A DNA stretch of 34,396 nt from Amycolatopsis nivea (GTDB lineage: Bacteria; Actinomycetota; Actinomycetes; Mycobacteriales; Pseudonocardiaceae): positions 16,439 through 50,834 of the forward strand of contig NZ_SDLT01000053.1 of the NCBI RefSeq assembly GCF_004522235.1, read 5' to 3'. Below are positions 7,734 through 16,165 of the stretch, piece by piece (within the stretch, counting starts at the first letter, position 1; each line of letters opens with the position of its first letter). Both the position numbers and the translations under genes were made by a program. The notes under the pieces are model-generated. The model saw only the letters and a list, made by a program, of their open reading frames with translations, was not told where the DNA came from and made no database searches.

Positions 7734-9251
7734 TCAGTGCCGCTCAGCCGCCGCCAGCGCGCGGTGGTTCGCCTGGATCTGGTCCCACGCCTTCGGCTTC
7801 GCCGGAACGGCGGCGAAAGCCTTGGCCGCCGCGACCGTCCCATTAGGACCGACGGCGGGCTTCCCCTTGGTGAACAGCCAGGTCTGGAACAGTTCCTGCA
7901 ACGGCTTTCCCGACACCTTCTCCGCGAGCGCGATGAAGTCCGGGATCACCGCCGCTTTACCGGCCTTGGCGGTCTGCCACTGCTGGAGGATCGAGAAGAA
8001 CGCCTGGTCGCCGACCGTGGTGCGCAACGCCTGCACGGCCATCGCGCCCCGGTCGTACACCGCGCGGTCGAACTGGTTCGGCTCGCCCGGATCGCCCGGC
8101 AGGACCTGCCAGAACGGGTCGTCGGCCGCGTAGGAGTCGTACGCGTACTGCGCGAGTTCCGCGGTCGTGCCCTCGCCCTGGTGCTCGGACCACAGGTACT
8201 CGGCGTAGGACGCGAAGCCCTCGTTCAGCCAGATGTCGCTCCACTTGCCCAGCGAAACGTTGTCGCCGAACCACTGGTGTGCGTTCTCGTGCGCGATCAG
8301 CGTGGTGTTGGAGCCAGCGGCGAAGTTGCGCGCGCCGTAGGTCGGCCGGGTCTGGTTTTCCAGCGAGAAGGTGATCCCGCTGGTCACGACGCCGCCCTCG
8401 GCCTCGAACGGATACGGCCCGAACTGCGACGCCAGGAACTCGTCAACCTCCGGCGTCCGCTCCACGCTCGCCTTGGCCGCATCGAGCGAATCGCCGAGAT
8501 CCGAACCGTAGGCGGTGATGAACGGCTTGCCGTCCGGCGTGGTGGACTGGACCACGTCGTACTTGCCGACGATGAACGACGTCAGGTAGGTCGCCTGCGG
8601 TTTGGTGCTGCGCCAGTTCCACCGCGTCCAGCCGGCCCGCTTCTTGGTCTTCTTCACGAGCGTGCCGTTCGAGATGGCGGCGAGCCCGTCCGGAGCCTCG
8701 ATCGACACGTCGTAAGTCGCTTTGTCGGTCGGGTGGTCGTTGGAGGGGAACCACCACTGCGCGCTCTGCGGCTCGTCGATGCCGAGCGCCCCGAACGCGC
8801 CCTTCTTCCACGTGTTCAGTCCGCCGACCTTCTCCGTCGACGGGCTGTCGGAGTAGCTCACGACGACCGTCGCGGACTGGCCCTTCAGCAGCGGCTGCGC
8901 CGGCGTGATCACCAGCTCGCCGTCGCCGTTCTGGTTCGTGAACTGCGCGGGCCGGTTGTTCACCAGCACCTTCGACGCCTTGAGCGCGAAGTCGAGGTCG
9001 AAGCGCGACAGGTCCTGGGTGGCGGTGAGCAGCAGCGTCGTGGTGCCCGACAGGACGTCGGTCTCCGGCTGGTAGCTCACGCGGATGTCGTAGTGCTGCA
9101 CGTCGGTGCCGCCGTTGCCGGCGTTCGGGTAGTACGGGTCGCCGACCCCCGGCGCGCCCGGTGCCGGCACTGCCGAGGCGGTGCCTGCCAGCAGCACCGT
9201 CGCGACTCCAGCCGCAACCGCCCCGATTCCGGCCCGAGTTCTCGATCGCAT
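7734..9251 (-). CDS. secreted M1 family metallopeptidase
   Basis: A 505-aa zinc aminopeptidase-like protein. The start is the ATG preceded by GGAGG; the longer frame (13 codons more) lacks this. Residues 1-27 form a signal peptide (MRSRTRAG, hydrophobic core, TASA cleavage site), so the protein is exported. The zinc motif HENAH is at 321-325 with the third ligand Glu in NEGFASYAE (E344). In place of the usual GAMEN exopeptidase motif there is a SLENQTR segment at about 297-302, as in the secreted actinobacterial branch. At about 505 aa it lacks the large C-terminal domains of PepN. It follows menD and a small membrane gene on the same strand; a link with quinone synthesis is not evident. Confidence 0.9.
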   Translation of the reverse strand: MRSRTRAGIGAVAAGVATVLLAGTASAVPAPGAPGVGDPYYPNAGNGGTDVQHYDIRVSYQPETDVLSGTTTLLLTATQDLSRFDLDFALKASKVLVNNRPAQFTNQNGDGELVITPAQPLLKGQSATVVVSYSDSPSTEKVGGLNTWKKGAFGALGIDEPQSAQWWFPSNDHPTDKATYDVSIEAPDGLAAISNGTLVKKTKKRAGWTRWNWRSTKPQATYLTSFIVGKYDVVQSTTPDGKPFITAYGSDLGDSLDAAKASVERTPEVDEFLASQFGPYPFEAEGGVVTSGITFSLENQTRPTYGARNFAAGSNTTLIAHENAHQWFGDNVSLGKWSDIWLNEGFASYAEYLWSEHQGEGTTAELAQYAYDSYAADDPFWQVLPGDPGEPNQFDRAVYDRGAMAVQALRTTVGDQAFFSILQQWQTAKAGKAAVIPDFIALAEKVSGKPLQELFQTWLFTKGKPAVGPNGTVAAAKAFAAVPAKPKAWDQIQANHRALAAAERH

Positions 9252-9342
9252 GGTTCCTCCAAGGTGGCCAATGCGACCGAACGTATCCACGTGAGCACCC
9301 CACAGGTACGTCCGAACGACGGGTTCTTACCCACTGGGAAGA

Positions 9343-9699
9343 TCATCCGGATTCGGCGATCCACCACGCGATGGCGATCGGGATGCCGTACAAGATCGGG
9401 CCCGCGTACAGCCCCGGCCACGGTCCCCAGCCGCGCCGCACGGCGAGCCCGGCCATCGCGAACGACCCGGCGATCGCCGCGAACCAGCCGACCCACGGCA
9501 GCGACGCGACCGCCTGCTGTCCGGCCGCGCTGCAGATCGCCCTGCTGTCCCCGGCGAAGCAGTTGTCGCTGGCCATCACCAGAAACGACGAAAAATACGA
9601 GCACACCAGCCCGATCAGTGCCAGCGCCGCCACCGCCGCGCTGAACCAGGCCCACCGGCCTCGCGGGCGCAGGTCCGCCTCGTTCACGAAATCCCCCAT
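9343..9699 (-). CDS. small three-helix membrane protein downstream of menD
   Basis: About 118 aa with hydrophobic segments near residues 16-38, 66-90 and 95-113. Two cysteines flank a short loop between helices 1 and 2 (DNCFAGDSRAICSAAG), which could form an exported disulfide. The ATG at 9699 is used; a GTG two codons upstream is equally possible since no clear ribosome site separates them. It begins 19 bp after the menD stop, so co-transcription is very likely. The family is not recognised. Confidence 0.65.
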   Translation of the reverse strand: MGDFVNEADLRPRGRWAWFSAAVAALALIGLVCSYFSSFLVMASDNCFAGDSRAICSAAGQQAVASLPWVGWFAAIAGSFAMAGLAVRRGWGPWPGLYAGPILYGIPIAIAWWIAESG

Positions 9700-9718
9700 A
9701 TTCACCGGCCCCCGCCGG

Positions 9719-11395
9719 TTAAACCGTCCCCACCGCTTCCGCGACCGCGGACTTCAGCCGCGCGTGGAGATTCCGGTGCTGCGCCCGGTCGACCCGGACC
9801 TCGACGACCCGCAGGCCCGGCGCGGGCCGCAGCGCGGCACGGAACTCTTCGACTGTCTCGGCCAGGACGTGCGGCACCCGGTAACCCGCGCAGAGCGCGC
9901 CCAGATCCGCGCCGTGCGGCGTGCCGAAGACGCGCTCGAAGCTCGCCGAGTGTTCCGGCGCGCCCTGCTCCAGCAGCGAGAAAATGCCGCCGCCGTCGTC
10001 GTTCAGCACCACGATCGTCAGGTCCGGCAACTGCTCCGCCGGACCGGTGAGCAGGCCGGACGCGTCGTGCAGGAAGGTCAGATCGCCAAGCAGCGCGTAC
10101 GACGGCGCGCGGTGCACAGTGGCCGCGCCGATGGCCGTCGACACCGTGCCGTCGATCCCGGCGACGCCGCGGTTGCGGTGCACCAGGACGTCCGGACGCA
10201 GCCGTCCAGCGAGCGCGACATCGCGCGTCGGGTTCGAGGAGCCGACCACCAGCAGCGCGCCTTCCGGCAGCGCGTCGACCAGCTCCGTCGCCACCCGTAC
10301 GCCGCTCGGCCACGGCTCGGCGGCCAGCGCCGTCGAAACCGCCTGGCTGGCCGCGGCGTCCGCGCGCTGCCAGCTCGCGAGCCACTCTGGGTCCGCGGGC
10401 TTCGTCGGTTCGGCGAACCACTGCCCGACCTGGCGGACGTTGTGCGCGGGCGCGGGCCAGTCCGAATCCGGACGCACCAGCAGCACCTCTACCTCCGGGT
10501 CCGACAGCACCTTCTGGACCTGCCGGAACACCGTCGGACGGCCGAGGCACAGCACCTGCTCGGGACGGTGCCGCGAGATGAATTCCTCGACGCCCAGCAG
10601 CCAGGCGCCGGACGACATCGCGGTCGCGCCGGACAGGCCGAGCCCGCCGGTCTCCGAAACCACCGGCCAGCCGTGCTGTTCGGCCCACTCGCTGGCCGCC
10701 TGCGCGCCGGTGTCGCACGCGATCACCAGGCCGTGCCGCGCCGAGGGGACCACGAACGAGGGCAGCGCGCCGAAGTCCGGCAACTCGGTCCAGCGTTCGC
10801 CGTCCGGGCGGCCTTCGAGCGATTCGTACCACTCGCCGTCATCGTCGAGGTCCGGCACGAGCGGCTCGCGGAACGGGATGTTCAGGTGTACCGGCCCGCA
10901 GCGCCACTCGCCGTACGCGGCGTTCCACGCGCGGCAGATCTGGCTGCGCCAGTAGGAGTTCTGCCCGGCCCGGCGTTCGGCGACGGCCAGCTCGTCGAAG
11001 TAGCGGACCGCGTCGCCGTACAGCTCGTACTGGTTGATCACCTGGCTCGCGCCCGCCGAACGCAGCTCCGGCGGACGGTCGGCGGTGAGCACGATCAGCG
11101 GCACGCCCGCCCGGTCGGCCTCCAGCACGGCCGGGTGGAAGTTCGCCGCCGCGGTGCCGGAGGTGCAGACCACCGCCGCCGGACGGCCGGTGCGCGCCGC
11201 GATGCCGAGCGCGAGGAACGCCGCGCCGCGCTCGTCGATGCGGACGTGCAGCTGCAGCCGTCCCGAAGCGGCGGCGTCGTAGAGCGCGATGGACAGCGGC
11301 GCGTTGCGAGATCCTGGACACAACACGACGTGCGACACGGTGTTGCGGACGAGTTCGTCGACGATGACCCTGGCCTGCGCGGTGGACGGGTTCAC
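9719..11395 (-). CDS. menD: SEPHCHC synthase (menaquinone biosynthesis)
   Basis: A 558-aa ThDP enzyme that joins isochorismate and 2-oxoglutarate to give 2-succinyl-5-enolpyruvyl-6-hydroxy-3-cyclohexene-1-carboxylate. The N-terminus VNPSTAQARVIVDELVRNTVSHVVLCPGSRNAPL is classic MenD. E55 in RIDERGAAF is the ThDP-activating glutamate. The GDL...LND cofactor/Mg motif spans 437-471. The GTG start follows a GGGGG ribosome site and matches the family start; an upstream start 12 codons earlier is rejected. It is divergent from menB over 66 bp, which must hold both promoters. Length agrees with mycobacterial MenD (about 554 aa). Confidence 0.95.
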   Translation of the reverse strand: MNPSTAQARVIVDELVRNTVSHVVLCPGSRNAPLSIALYDAAASGRLQLHVRIDERGAAFLALGIAARTGRPAAVVCTSGTAAANFHPAVLEADRAGVPLIVLTADRPPELRSAGASQVINQYELYGDAVRYFDELAVAERRAGQNSYWRSQICRAWNAAYGEWRCGPVHLNIPFREPLVPDLDDDGEWYESLEGRPDGERWTELPDFGALPSFVVPSARHGLVIACDTGAQAASEWAEQHGWPVVSETGGLGLSGATAMSSGAWLLGVEEFISRHRPEQVLCLGRPTVFRQVQKVLSDPEVEVLLVRPDSDWPAPAHNVRQVGQWFAEPTKPADPEWLASWQRADAAASQAVSTALAAEPWPSGVRVATELVDALPEGALLVVGSSNPTRDVALAGRLRPDVLVHRNRGVAGIDGTVSTAIGAATVHRAPSYALLGDLTFLHDASGLLTGPAEQLPDLTIVVLNDDGGGIFSLLEQGAPEHSASFERVFGTPHGADLGALCAGYRVPHVLAETVEEFRAALRPAPGLRVVEVRVDRAQHRNLHARLKSAVAEAVGTV

Positions 11396-11461
11396 CGGCA
11401 GGCCCCCGTTAAGGAACCGTCCGACGGGCACTCCCCGGGGGCGGCGTCAGGCACAGCGATC

Positions 11462-12412
11462 ATGTCCACAGGTCCTATTCTCCCAAACGTGGATGACGCC
11501 CGAGTTTCCGAGCTGTTCGACCCCGCCGCCTGGTCCGAGGTCGAAGGGTTCTCCTTCACCGACATCACCTACCACCGTTCGCGAGATGCCCGCTCCGGCA
11601 AACGGGTGGTCCGGATCGCTTTCGACCGTCCGGAGGTCCGCAACGCCTTCCGCCCGCACACCGTCGACGAGCTCTACCGGGCGCTCGACCACGCCCGGAT
11701 GAGCTCGGACGTCGGCTGCGTCCTGCTCACCGGGAACGGCCCGTCGCCGAAGGACGGCGGCTGGGCGTTCTGTTCCGGCGGTGACCAGCGTATTCGCGGA
11801 CGCTCCGGGTATCAGTACGCGAGCGGGGAGACCTCGGACACGGTCGACCCGGCGCGGGCGGGGCGGCTGCACATCCTCGAGGTGCAGCGATTGATCCGTT
11901 TCATGCCGAAACCCGTGGTCGCCGTGGTGCCCGGCTGGGCGGCGGGCGGCGGGCATTCGCTGCACGTCGTGTGCGATCTCACCCTCGCCTCGGCCGAGCA
12001 CGCGCGGTTCAAGCAGACCGACGCGGACGTCGGCTCGTTCGACGCGGGCTACGGTTCGGCGGGCCTCGCCCGGCAGGTCGGGCAGAAGTTCGCGCGCGAG
12101 ATCTTCTTCCTCGGCCGCGACTACACCGCCGAGCAAATGCACCGGATGGGCGCGGTCAACGAGGTCGTGCCGCACGCCGAGCTGGAGCGGGTCGCGCTCG
12201 AATGGGGCTGGACGATCATCGGCAAGTCGCCGACCGCGCAGCGGATGCTGAAGTACGCGTTCAACGCGATCGACGACGGGCTCGTCGGACAGCAGCTGTT
12301 CGCCGGCGAAACCACCCGGCTGGCGTACATGCAGGACGAGGCCGTCGAGGGCCGCGACGCGTTCCTGGAGAAGCGCGACCCGGACTGGTCCGACTACCCG
12401 TACTACTACTGA
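11462..12412 (+). CDS. menB: 1,4-dihydroxy-2-naphthoyl-CoA synthase
   Basis: A 316-aa crotonase-fold enzyme that cyclises o-succinylbenzoyl-CoA. Near-diagnostic blocks are FDRPEVRNAFRPHTVDELY (55-73), WAFCSGGDQRIRGRSGYQYASG (101-122), GGGHSLHVVCDLTLAS (162-177) and the active-site region DADVGSFDAGYGS (187-199). The C-terminus SDYPYYY is family-like. ATG at 11462 is chosen because the protein then matches the usual 310-320 aa. The frame is open far upstream, but that part is antisense to menD and not family-like; a GTG at 11489 is an alternative. It is followed 14 bp later by menE. Confidence 0.95.
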   Translation: MSTGPILPNVDDARVSELFDPAAWSEVEGFSFTDITYHRSRDARSGKRVVRIAFDRPEVRNAFRPHTVDELYRALDHARMSSDVGCVLLTGNGPSPKDGGWAFCSGGDQRIRGRSGYQYASGETSDTVDPARAGRLHILEVQRLIRFMPKPVVAVVPGWAAGGGHSLHVVCDLTLASAEHARFKQTDADVGSFDAGYGSAGLARQVGQKFAREIFFLGRDYTAEQMHRMGAVNEVVPHAELERVALEWGWTIIGKSPTAQRMLKYAFNAIDDGLVGQQLFAGETTRLAYMQDEAVEGRDAFLEKRDPDWSDYPYYY

Positions 12413-12426
12413 GAAGGTCGTTCGCC

Positions 12427-13566
12427 GTGCACGTGGTGTGGCTCGACGGCAGCGCCGACGCGCTGACCGCCCTCGACGCGGCCCTGGCGGCTGCCCTCGA
12501 CGGCGGTCCGGCGGTGCTGCCGCTGAACTCGGCGGATCCGTCGGCCCCGGCGCTGCTCGAGGCGATGGCCCCGGAGCAGCCGGTCGAGCCGGACACCGCC
12601 GTGGTGATCGCCACGTCCGGGTCCACCGGGGCGCCGAAGGGAGTGCTGCTGTCGCCGCGTGCGCTCACCGCGTCCGCGACGGCAACGCACGCCCGGCTCG
12701 GCGGCCCCGGACACTGGCTGCTCGCCACGCCCGCGCACTACATCGGCGGCCTGCAAGTCCTGATCCGAGCGCGGCTGGCAGGCACGAAACCGGCGTTCTT
12801 GACCGGCACCGGCTTCCGCCCGGACGAGTTCGCCGCCGCGGCCGCGCCGGTGCTCGCGGAGAACGGCTCGCGCTACACCGCGCTCGTGCCGACCCAGCTA
12901 GTCCGCCTGCTCGACGACGGCGGCGCTGGCCTGGCCGCCGCGAAGGCCTTCGACGGCATCATCCTGGGCGCCGCCGCCACCTCGCCTGCGCTGCGAGCGC
13001 AAGCGGCTGAGGAAGGCGTGCGGATCGTCCCGTCGTACGGCATGAGCGAGACCGCGAGCGGCTGCGTCTACGACGGCGTTCCGCTCGACGGGGTGCGCGT
13101 GGAGCCCGACGCCGACGAGCGACTGTGGATCTCCGGTCCTGTGCTGTCGCACGGCTACCGTCTCGCTCCGGAACTGACCGCGGAGTCGTTCCGGGACGGC
13201 TCTTTCCGCACTTCCGACCGCGGCCGCTGGTTGCCCGACGGTCGGATCGAGGTGCTCGGACGCGCGGACGACGTCATCAACACCGGCGGGGTCAAGGTGT
13301 CCGCCGCCTCGATCGAACGGCTGCTCGGCGCGCAGCCCGGGGTGCGGGACGCCTGTGTCGTCGGCATTCCGGATCCGCAGTGGGGCGAGGCGGTCGTGGC
13401 GATGGTGGCGGGTTCGACGGACGAGGCCGCGCTGCGAGCCGCGGTCCGGGCTGAGCTGGGTGCGGCCGCGACGCCGAAACGCATCGAGTTCGTCAGCGAG
13501 TTGCCGTTGCGCGGACCGGGAAAGATCGACCGGCAGGCAGTGGTCGCCGCCCTCCGGACGCGCTGA
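12427..13566 (+). CDS. menE: o-succinylbenzoate-CoA ligase
   Basis: A 379-aa ANL-superfamily adenylating enzyme that activates o-succinylbenzoate to its CoA thioester. The ATP-binding loop TSGSTGAPKG is at 63-72, the hinge region GRADDVINTGGVKVS near 277-291, and the catalytic lysine of the GPGKIDRQ motif at K366. The GTG start 14 bp after menB is preceded by GAGAAGGT. It is shorter than E. coli MenE, with a reduced N-terminal domain, as is usual in actinobacteria. It makes the substrate for the adjacent menB product, and the two are surely one transcript with menA 47 bp further on. Confidence 0.93.
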   Translation: MHVVWLDGSADALTALDAALAAALDGGPAVLPLNSADPSAPALLEAMAPEQPVEPDTAVVIATSGSTGAPKGVLLSPRALTASATATHARLGGPGHWLLATPAHYIGGLQVLIRARLAGTKPAFLTGTGFRPDEFAAAAAPVLAENGSRYTALVPTQLVRLLDDGGAGLAAAKAFDGIILGAAATSPALRAQAAEEGVRIVPSYGMSETASGCVYDGVPLDGVRVEPDADERLWISGPVLSHGYRLAPELTAESFRDGSFRTSDRGRWLPDGRIEVLGRADDVINTGGVKVSAASIERLLGAQPGVRDACVVGIPDPQWGEAVVAMVAGSTDEAALRAAVRAELGAAATPKRIEFVSELPLRGPGKIDRQAVVAALRTR

Positions 13567-13613
13567 GCGGGTTCACCGAACGGGTGAAGATCGCATGGCG
13601 TTGAATGGACCCC

Positions 13614-14483
13614 ATGGCGACAGTCAGTGAGTGGATCGAAGGCGCCCGGCCGAGGACGCTGCCGAACGCGATCGCACCGGTCGTGGCGGGCGTCGGAGCG
13701 GCGATCGCGCTCGACGCGTTCTCCTGGTGGCGTTCGCTGCTCGCTCTGCTGGTCGCGTTGTCGCTGATCATCGGCGTGAACTTCGCCAACGACTACTCCG
13801 ACGGCATCCGCGGCACCGACGAAAACCGCGTCGGTCCGCTGCGTCTGGTCGGCTCCGGCGCGGCGAACCCGAAGGCCGTCCTGCGTGCCGCGCTGACCTC
13901 CCTGGGCTTGGCCGGAGTGCTGGGCCTGGCGCTCGTCGCGCTGAGCGGATACTGGTGGCTGCTCGCGATGGGCGCGCTGTGCATCCTCGGCGCGTGGTTC
14001 TACACCGGCGGCAAAAAGCCTTACGGCTACTACGGTTTGGGCGAGATCGCGGTCTTCGTGTTCTTCGGACTGGCGGGCGTCCTCGGCACGGTTTACGTCC
14101 AGGCCGGCCGGGTCAGCTGGGACGCACTGGGCTGCGCGGTAGCGGTCGGCTCGTTCTCGATGGCGGTGCTGGTCGCGAACAACCTGCGCGACATCCCGAC
14201 CGACCTCGAGTCCGGCAAGCACACCCTCGCGACCCGCATGGGCGACGGCGGCACGCGAAAGCTCTACCTGACCCTGGTGACGGTCCCGTACGCGCTCACC
14301 GTGCTGATGGGGATCTGGCACCCGCTGCTGTTCATCACCTTCGTGACCGCGCCGCTGCTGCTGAAGCCCATCAAGTCCGTCGGAGGCGGCGGCAAGGGCC
14401 GGGAGCTGATCCCGGCCCTGCGCGACACCGGCATGGCGATGCTGGCGTGGGCGGTGCTGAGCGCGGTCGCCCTGGCGCTCTAG
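13614..14483 (+). CDS. menA: 1,4-dihydroxy-2-naphthoate polyprenyltransferase
   Basis: A 289-aa UbiA-superfamily membrane prenyltransferase attaching the polyprenyl chain to DHNA. The first Asp-rich motif NDYSDGIRGTD is at 59-69 and the second DIPTD at 193-197; about eight to nine hydrophobic helices are visible. The ATG at 13614 (MATVSEWIEGARPRTLPNAIAP) matches the family start; an ATG three codons upstream is possible. It is the last gene of menB-menE-menA. A degraded copy of its last codons (A-x-ALAL-stop) occurs 142 bp further on, from a tandem duplication described separately. Confidence 0.94.
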   Translation: MATVSEWIEGARPRTLPNAIAPVVAGVGAAIALDAFSWWRSLLALLVALSLIIGVNFANDYSDGIRGTDENRVGPLRLVGSGAANPKAVLRAALTSLGLAGVLGLALVALSGYWWLLAMGALCILGAWFYTGGKKPYGYYGLGEIAVFVFFGLAGVLGTVYVQAGRVSWDALGCAVAVGSFSMAVLVANNLRDIPTDLESGKHTLATRMGDGGTRKLYLTLVTVPYALTVLMGIWHPLLFITFVTAPLLLKPIKSVGGGGKGRELIPALRDTGMAMLAWAVLSAVALAL

Positions 14484-14590
14484 CGGCAGACCGCGATCGC
14501 CTGCTATTTCGCAAACACCGCCCGGGCCAACCGCGCCCACGGCCCACCCCGCTTCACTTCGAGCCCACCGACCCGAGCGTTCCCGCGCCC
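14480..14590 (-). pseudogene. decayed duplicate of the ALDH gene 3' end (with menA tail relic beside it)
   Basis: Read leftward, this intergenic stretch encodes GNARVGGLEVKRGG...AVFAK-stop-QAIAVCR-stop, which aligns to the real ALDH C-terminus GNAPFGGFKASGVGRE...EFVEWQAIAVGR-stop. The copy has a TAG in place of the Trp codon and two small indels (-4 and +1). Exact shared runs include CGGCCCACCCCGCT (14540-14553 versus 14686-14699). On the other strand, 14605-14625 reads AFALAL-stop, a relic of the menA end AVALAL-stop. In both copies the two opposite-strand stop codons overlap by two bases. A tandem duplication of about 142 bp across the convergent junction explains all of this. Confidence 0.8.
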
Positions 14591-14621
14591 GGGCGATGCA
14601 GAGCGCATTCGCCCTCGCGCT

Positions 14622-16061
14622 CTAACGACCCACCGCAATCGCCTGCCACTCCACGAACTCCGCCAACCCGTGCGAGCCGTACTCACGGCCCACCCCGCTC
14701 GCCTTGAACCCGCCGAACGGCGCGTTCCCATGCCGCGGCGCGCCGTTGACGTGGAACGTGCCCGTGCGCACCGCCCGCGCGAGTTCGACGCCGTGTTCCG
14801 CGTCGGCGGTCCACACGCCGCCGCTCAGGCCGTAGTCGGAGTCGTTCGCGAGCCGGATCGCCTCCTCCTCGGTGTCGAACGGGATCACCACGAGCACCGG
14901 ACCAAAGATCTCCTCGCGCGCGATCCGCATGTCGTTCGTAACATCGGCGAACACCGTCGGACGCACGTAAAACCCGTCCGCCAGCTCAGGATTCGCGAGC
15001 GGCTCGGCACCGCCCGCCGCGATCCGTGCGCCCTCCTCGACGCCTAGCCGCAGGTACGACAGCACCCGCTCGTACTGGTCACGGCGCACGATCGGCCCGA
15101 CGAACGTGTCCGGCTTCGCGGGATCGCCGACCACGAGCCCGTCGGCCATTTCCGCGAGTGCGGCCACGACCTCGGTGTACCGCTCGCGCGCCGCGAAGAT
15201 CCGCGTGTGCGCCACGCACATCTCGCCGTTGTTCGCGAACGTCGCGGTCCGGATCCCCTCGGCGACGGTCTTCGGGTCCGCGTCCGCGAGCACGATCGCC
15301 GCGGACTTTCCGCCGAGTTCCAGCCCGACGCGCTTGAACTGCTCTCCCGCCAGCGACGCGATCCGCCGCCCGGCCGCCGTCGAGCCGGTGAACGAGATCT
15401 TGTCGACACCGGGGTGCGTCACCAGGTACTCGCTCACGTCGCGGTCAGCCGCGAACACGCTCACCACGCCCTCGGGGAACCCGGCCTCCGCGAAGATCTC
15501 CGCCAGCAGCATCGCGTCGAGCGGGGTTTCCGGCGCGGCCTTCAGCAGCACCGGATTGCCCGCCAGCAGAGCCGGAATCAGCTTCACCAGCGCGGCCGAA
15601 TGCGGCGAGTTCCACGGGATCACCGCGGCCACCACCCCGACCGGTGCAGCACGCACGATCGTCCGGTTGCCCGCCTCGTCGGTCAGCGTCTCCTCCCAGT
15701 CGAACTCGCGCGCGGTCTTGAGCCACGCCGCCGTGCGCTCCGGGAGGTTGTGCTGCGTCCAGCCGGTGAACCAGCTCGGCGAGCCGTTCTCCGCGGTGAT
15801 CAGCTCGGCGATTTCGTCGGCCCGGGCGGCGTGCAGTTCGTTGAACCGCTCGACCAGGCGCAGCCGCTCGGCCAGCGGGGTTCTCCCCCACGGTTCGAGC
15901 GCCCGCCGGGCCGCCGCCACCGCGCGGTCGACGTCCGCCTTCGAGGCCTTTGGCGCGGTGCCGACCAGCGCCCGGTCGTGCGGCGAACGGATTTCGAAGG
16001 TGTCGGTCGTCGCGGGCTCGGTCCAGCGGCCGCCGAGGAAGAGCTGGTCGTAAGTACGCAT
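14622..16061 (-). CDS. aldehyde dehydrogenase family protein
   Basis: A 479-aa NAD(P)-dependent aldehyde dehydrogenase. Catalytic residues are visible: N151 in IPWNSPH, K174 in VLLKAAPETP, E248 in LELGGKSA and C282 in NNGEMCVAHT; the EEIFGPVL block is near 390. The ATG is preceded by GGAGAT at good spacing. It is divergent from a TetR regulator over 104 bp holding three operator-like repeats, so its expression is probably induced when TetR binds an aldehyde or related ligand. The substrate is unknown. It is absent from this position in mycobacteria as I recall, so it looks like a lineage-specific insertion. Its 3' end is partly duplicated downstream. Confidence 0.92.
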   Translation of the reverse strand: MRTYDQLFLGGRWTEPATTDTFEIRSPHDRALVGTAPKASKADVDRAVAAARRALEPWGRTPLAERLRLVERFNELHAARADEIAELITAENGSPSWFTGWTQHNLPERTAAWLKTAREFDWEETLTDEAGNRTIVRAAPVGVVAAVIPWNSPHSAALVKLIPALLAGNPVLLKAAPETPLDAMLLAEIFAEAGFPEGVVSVFAADRDVSEYLVTHPGVDKISFTGSTAAGRRIASLAGEQFKRVGLELGGKSAAIVLADADPKTVAEGIRTATFANNGEMCVAHTRIFAARERYTEVVAALAEMADGLVVGDPAKPDTFVGPIVRRDQYERVLSYLRLGVEEGARIAAGGAEPLANPELADGFYVRPTVFADVTNDMRIAREEIFGPVLVVIPFDTEEEAIRLANDSDYGLSGGVWTADAEHGVELARAVRTGTFHVNGAPRHGNAPFGGFKASGVGREYGSHGLAEFVEWQAIAVGR

Positions 16062-16081
16062 CGGGATCTCCTGCCAGAGTT

Positions 16082-16153
16082 AACGGAACACTGCTCTCTT
16101 GTTCTCGAAGTTAACAGGACGCTGTTCTTTTATCAAGAGAGCAGTGTCCTGTT
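16082..16153. promoter_or_regulatory. triple operator array between ALDH and TetR genes
   Basis: Three 14-bp sites fit AACAG-N4-CTGTT with up to two mismatches: aacggaacactgct (16082-16095), aacaggacgctgtt (16113-16126, perfect) and agcagtgtcctgtt (16140-16153). The outer two also lie in a larger perfect 14-bp inverted repeat, ACACTGCTCTCTTG (16088-16101) and CAAGAGAGCAGTGT (16134-16147). The third site ends 12 bp before the TetR start, which suits autoregulation. TetR binding is inferred. Confidence 0.65.
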
Positions 16154-16165
16154 ACACTCCGAGGC

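Noticed and set aside
9161..11461. Open frame of about 770 codons on the plus strand running into menB
   Set aside because: It is antisense to menD and the M1 peptidase, Arg/Pro-rich and without family sense; high-GC third-position bias leaves such frames open. Only the part from 11462 is MenB.
14504..14731. 75-aa minus-strand frame next to menA
   Set aside because: It is the readable part of the decayed ALDH tail duplicate and does not start at a plausible initiation site, so it is reported as a pseudogene.
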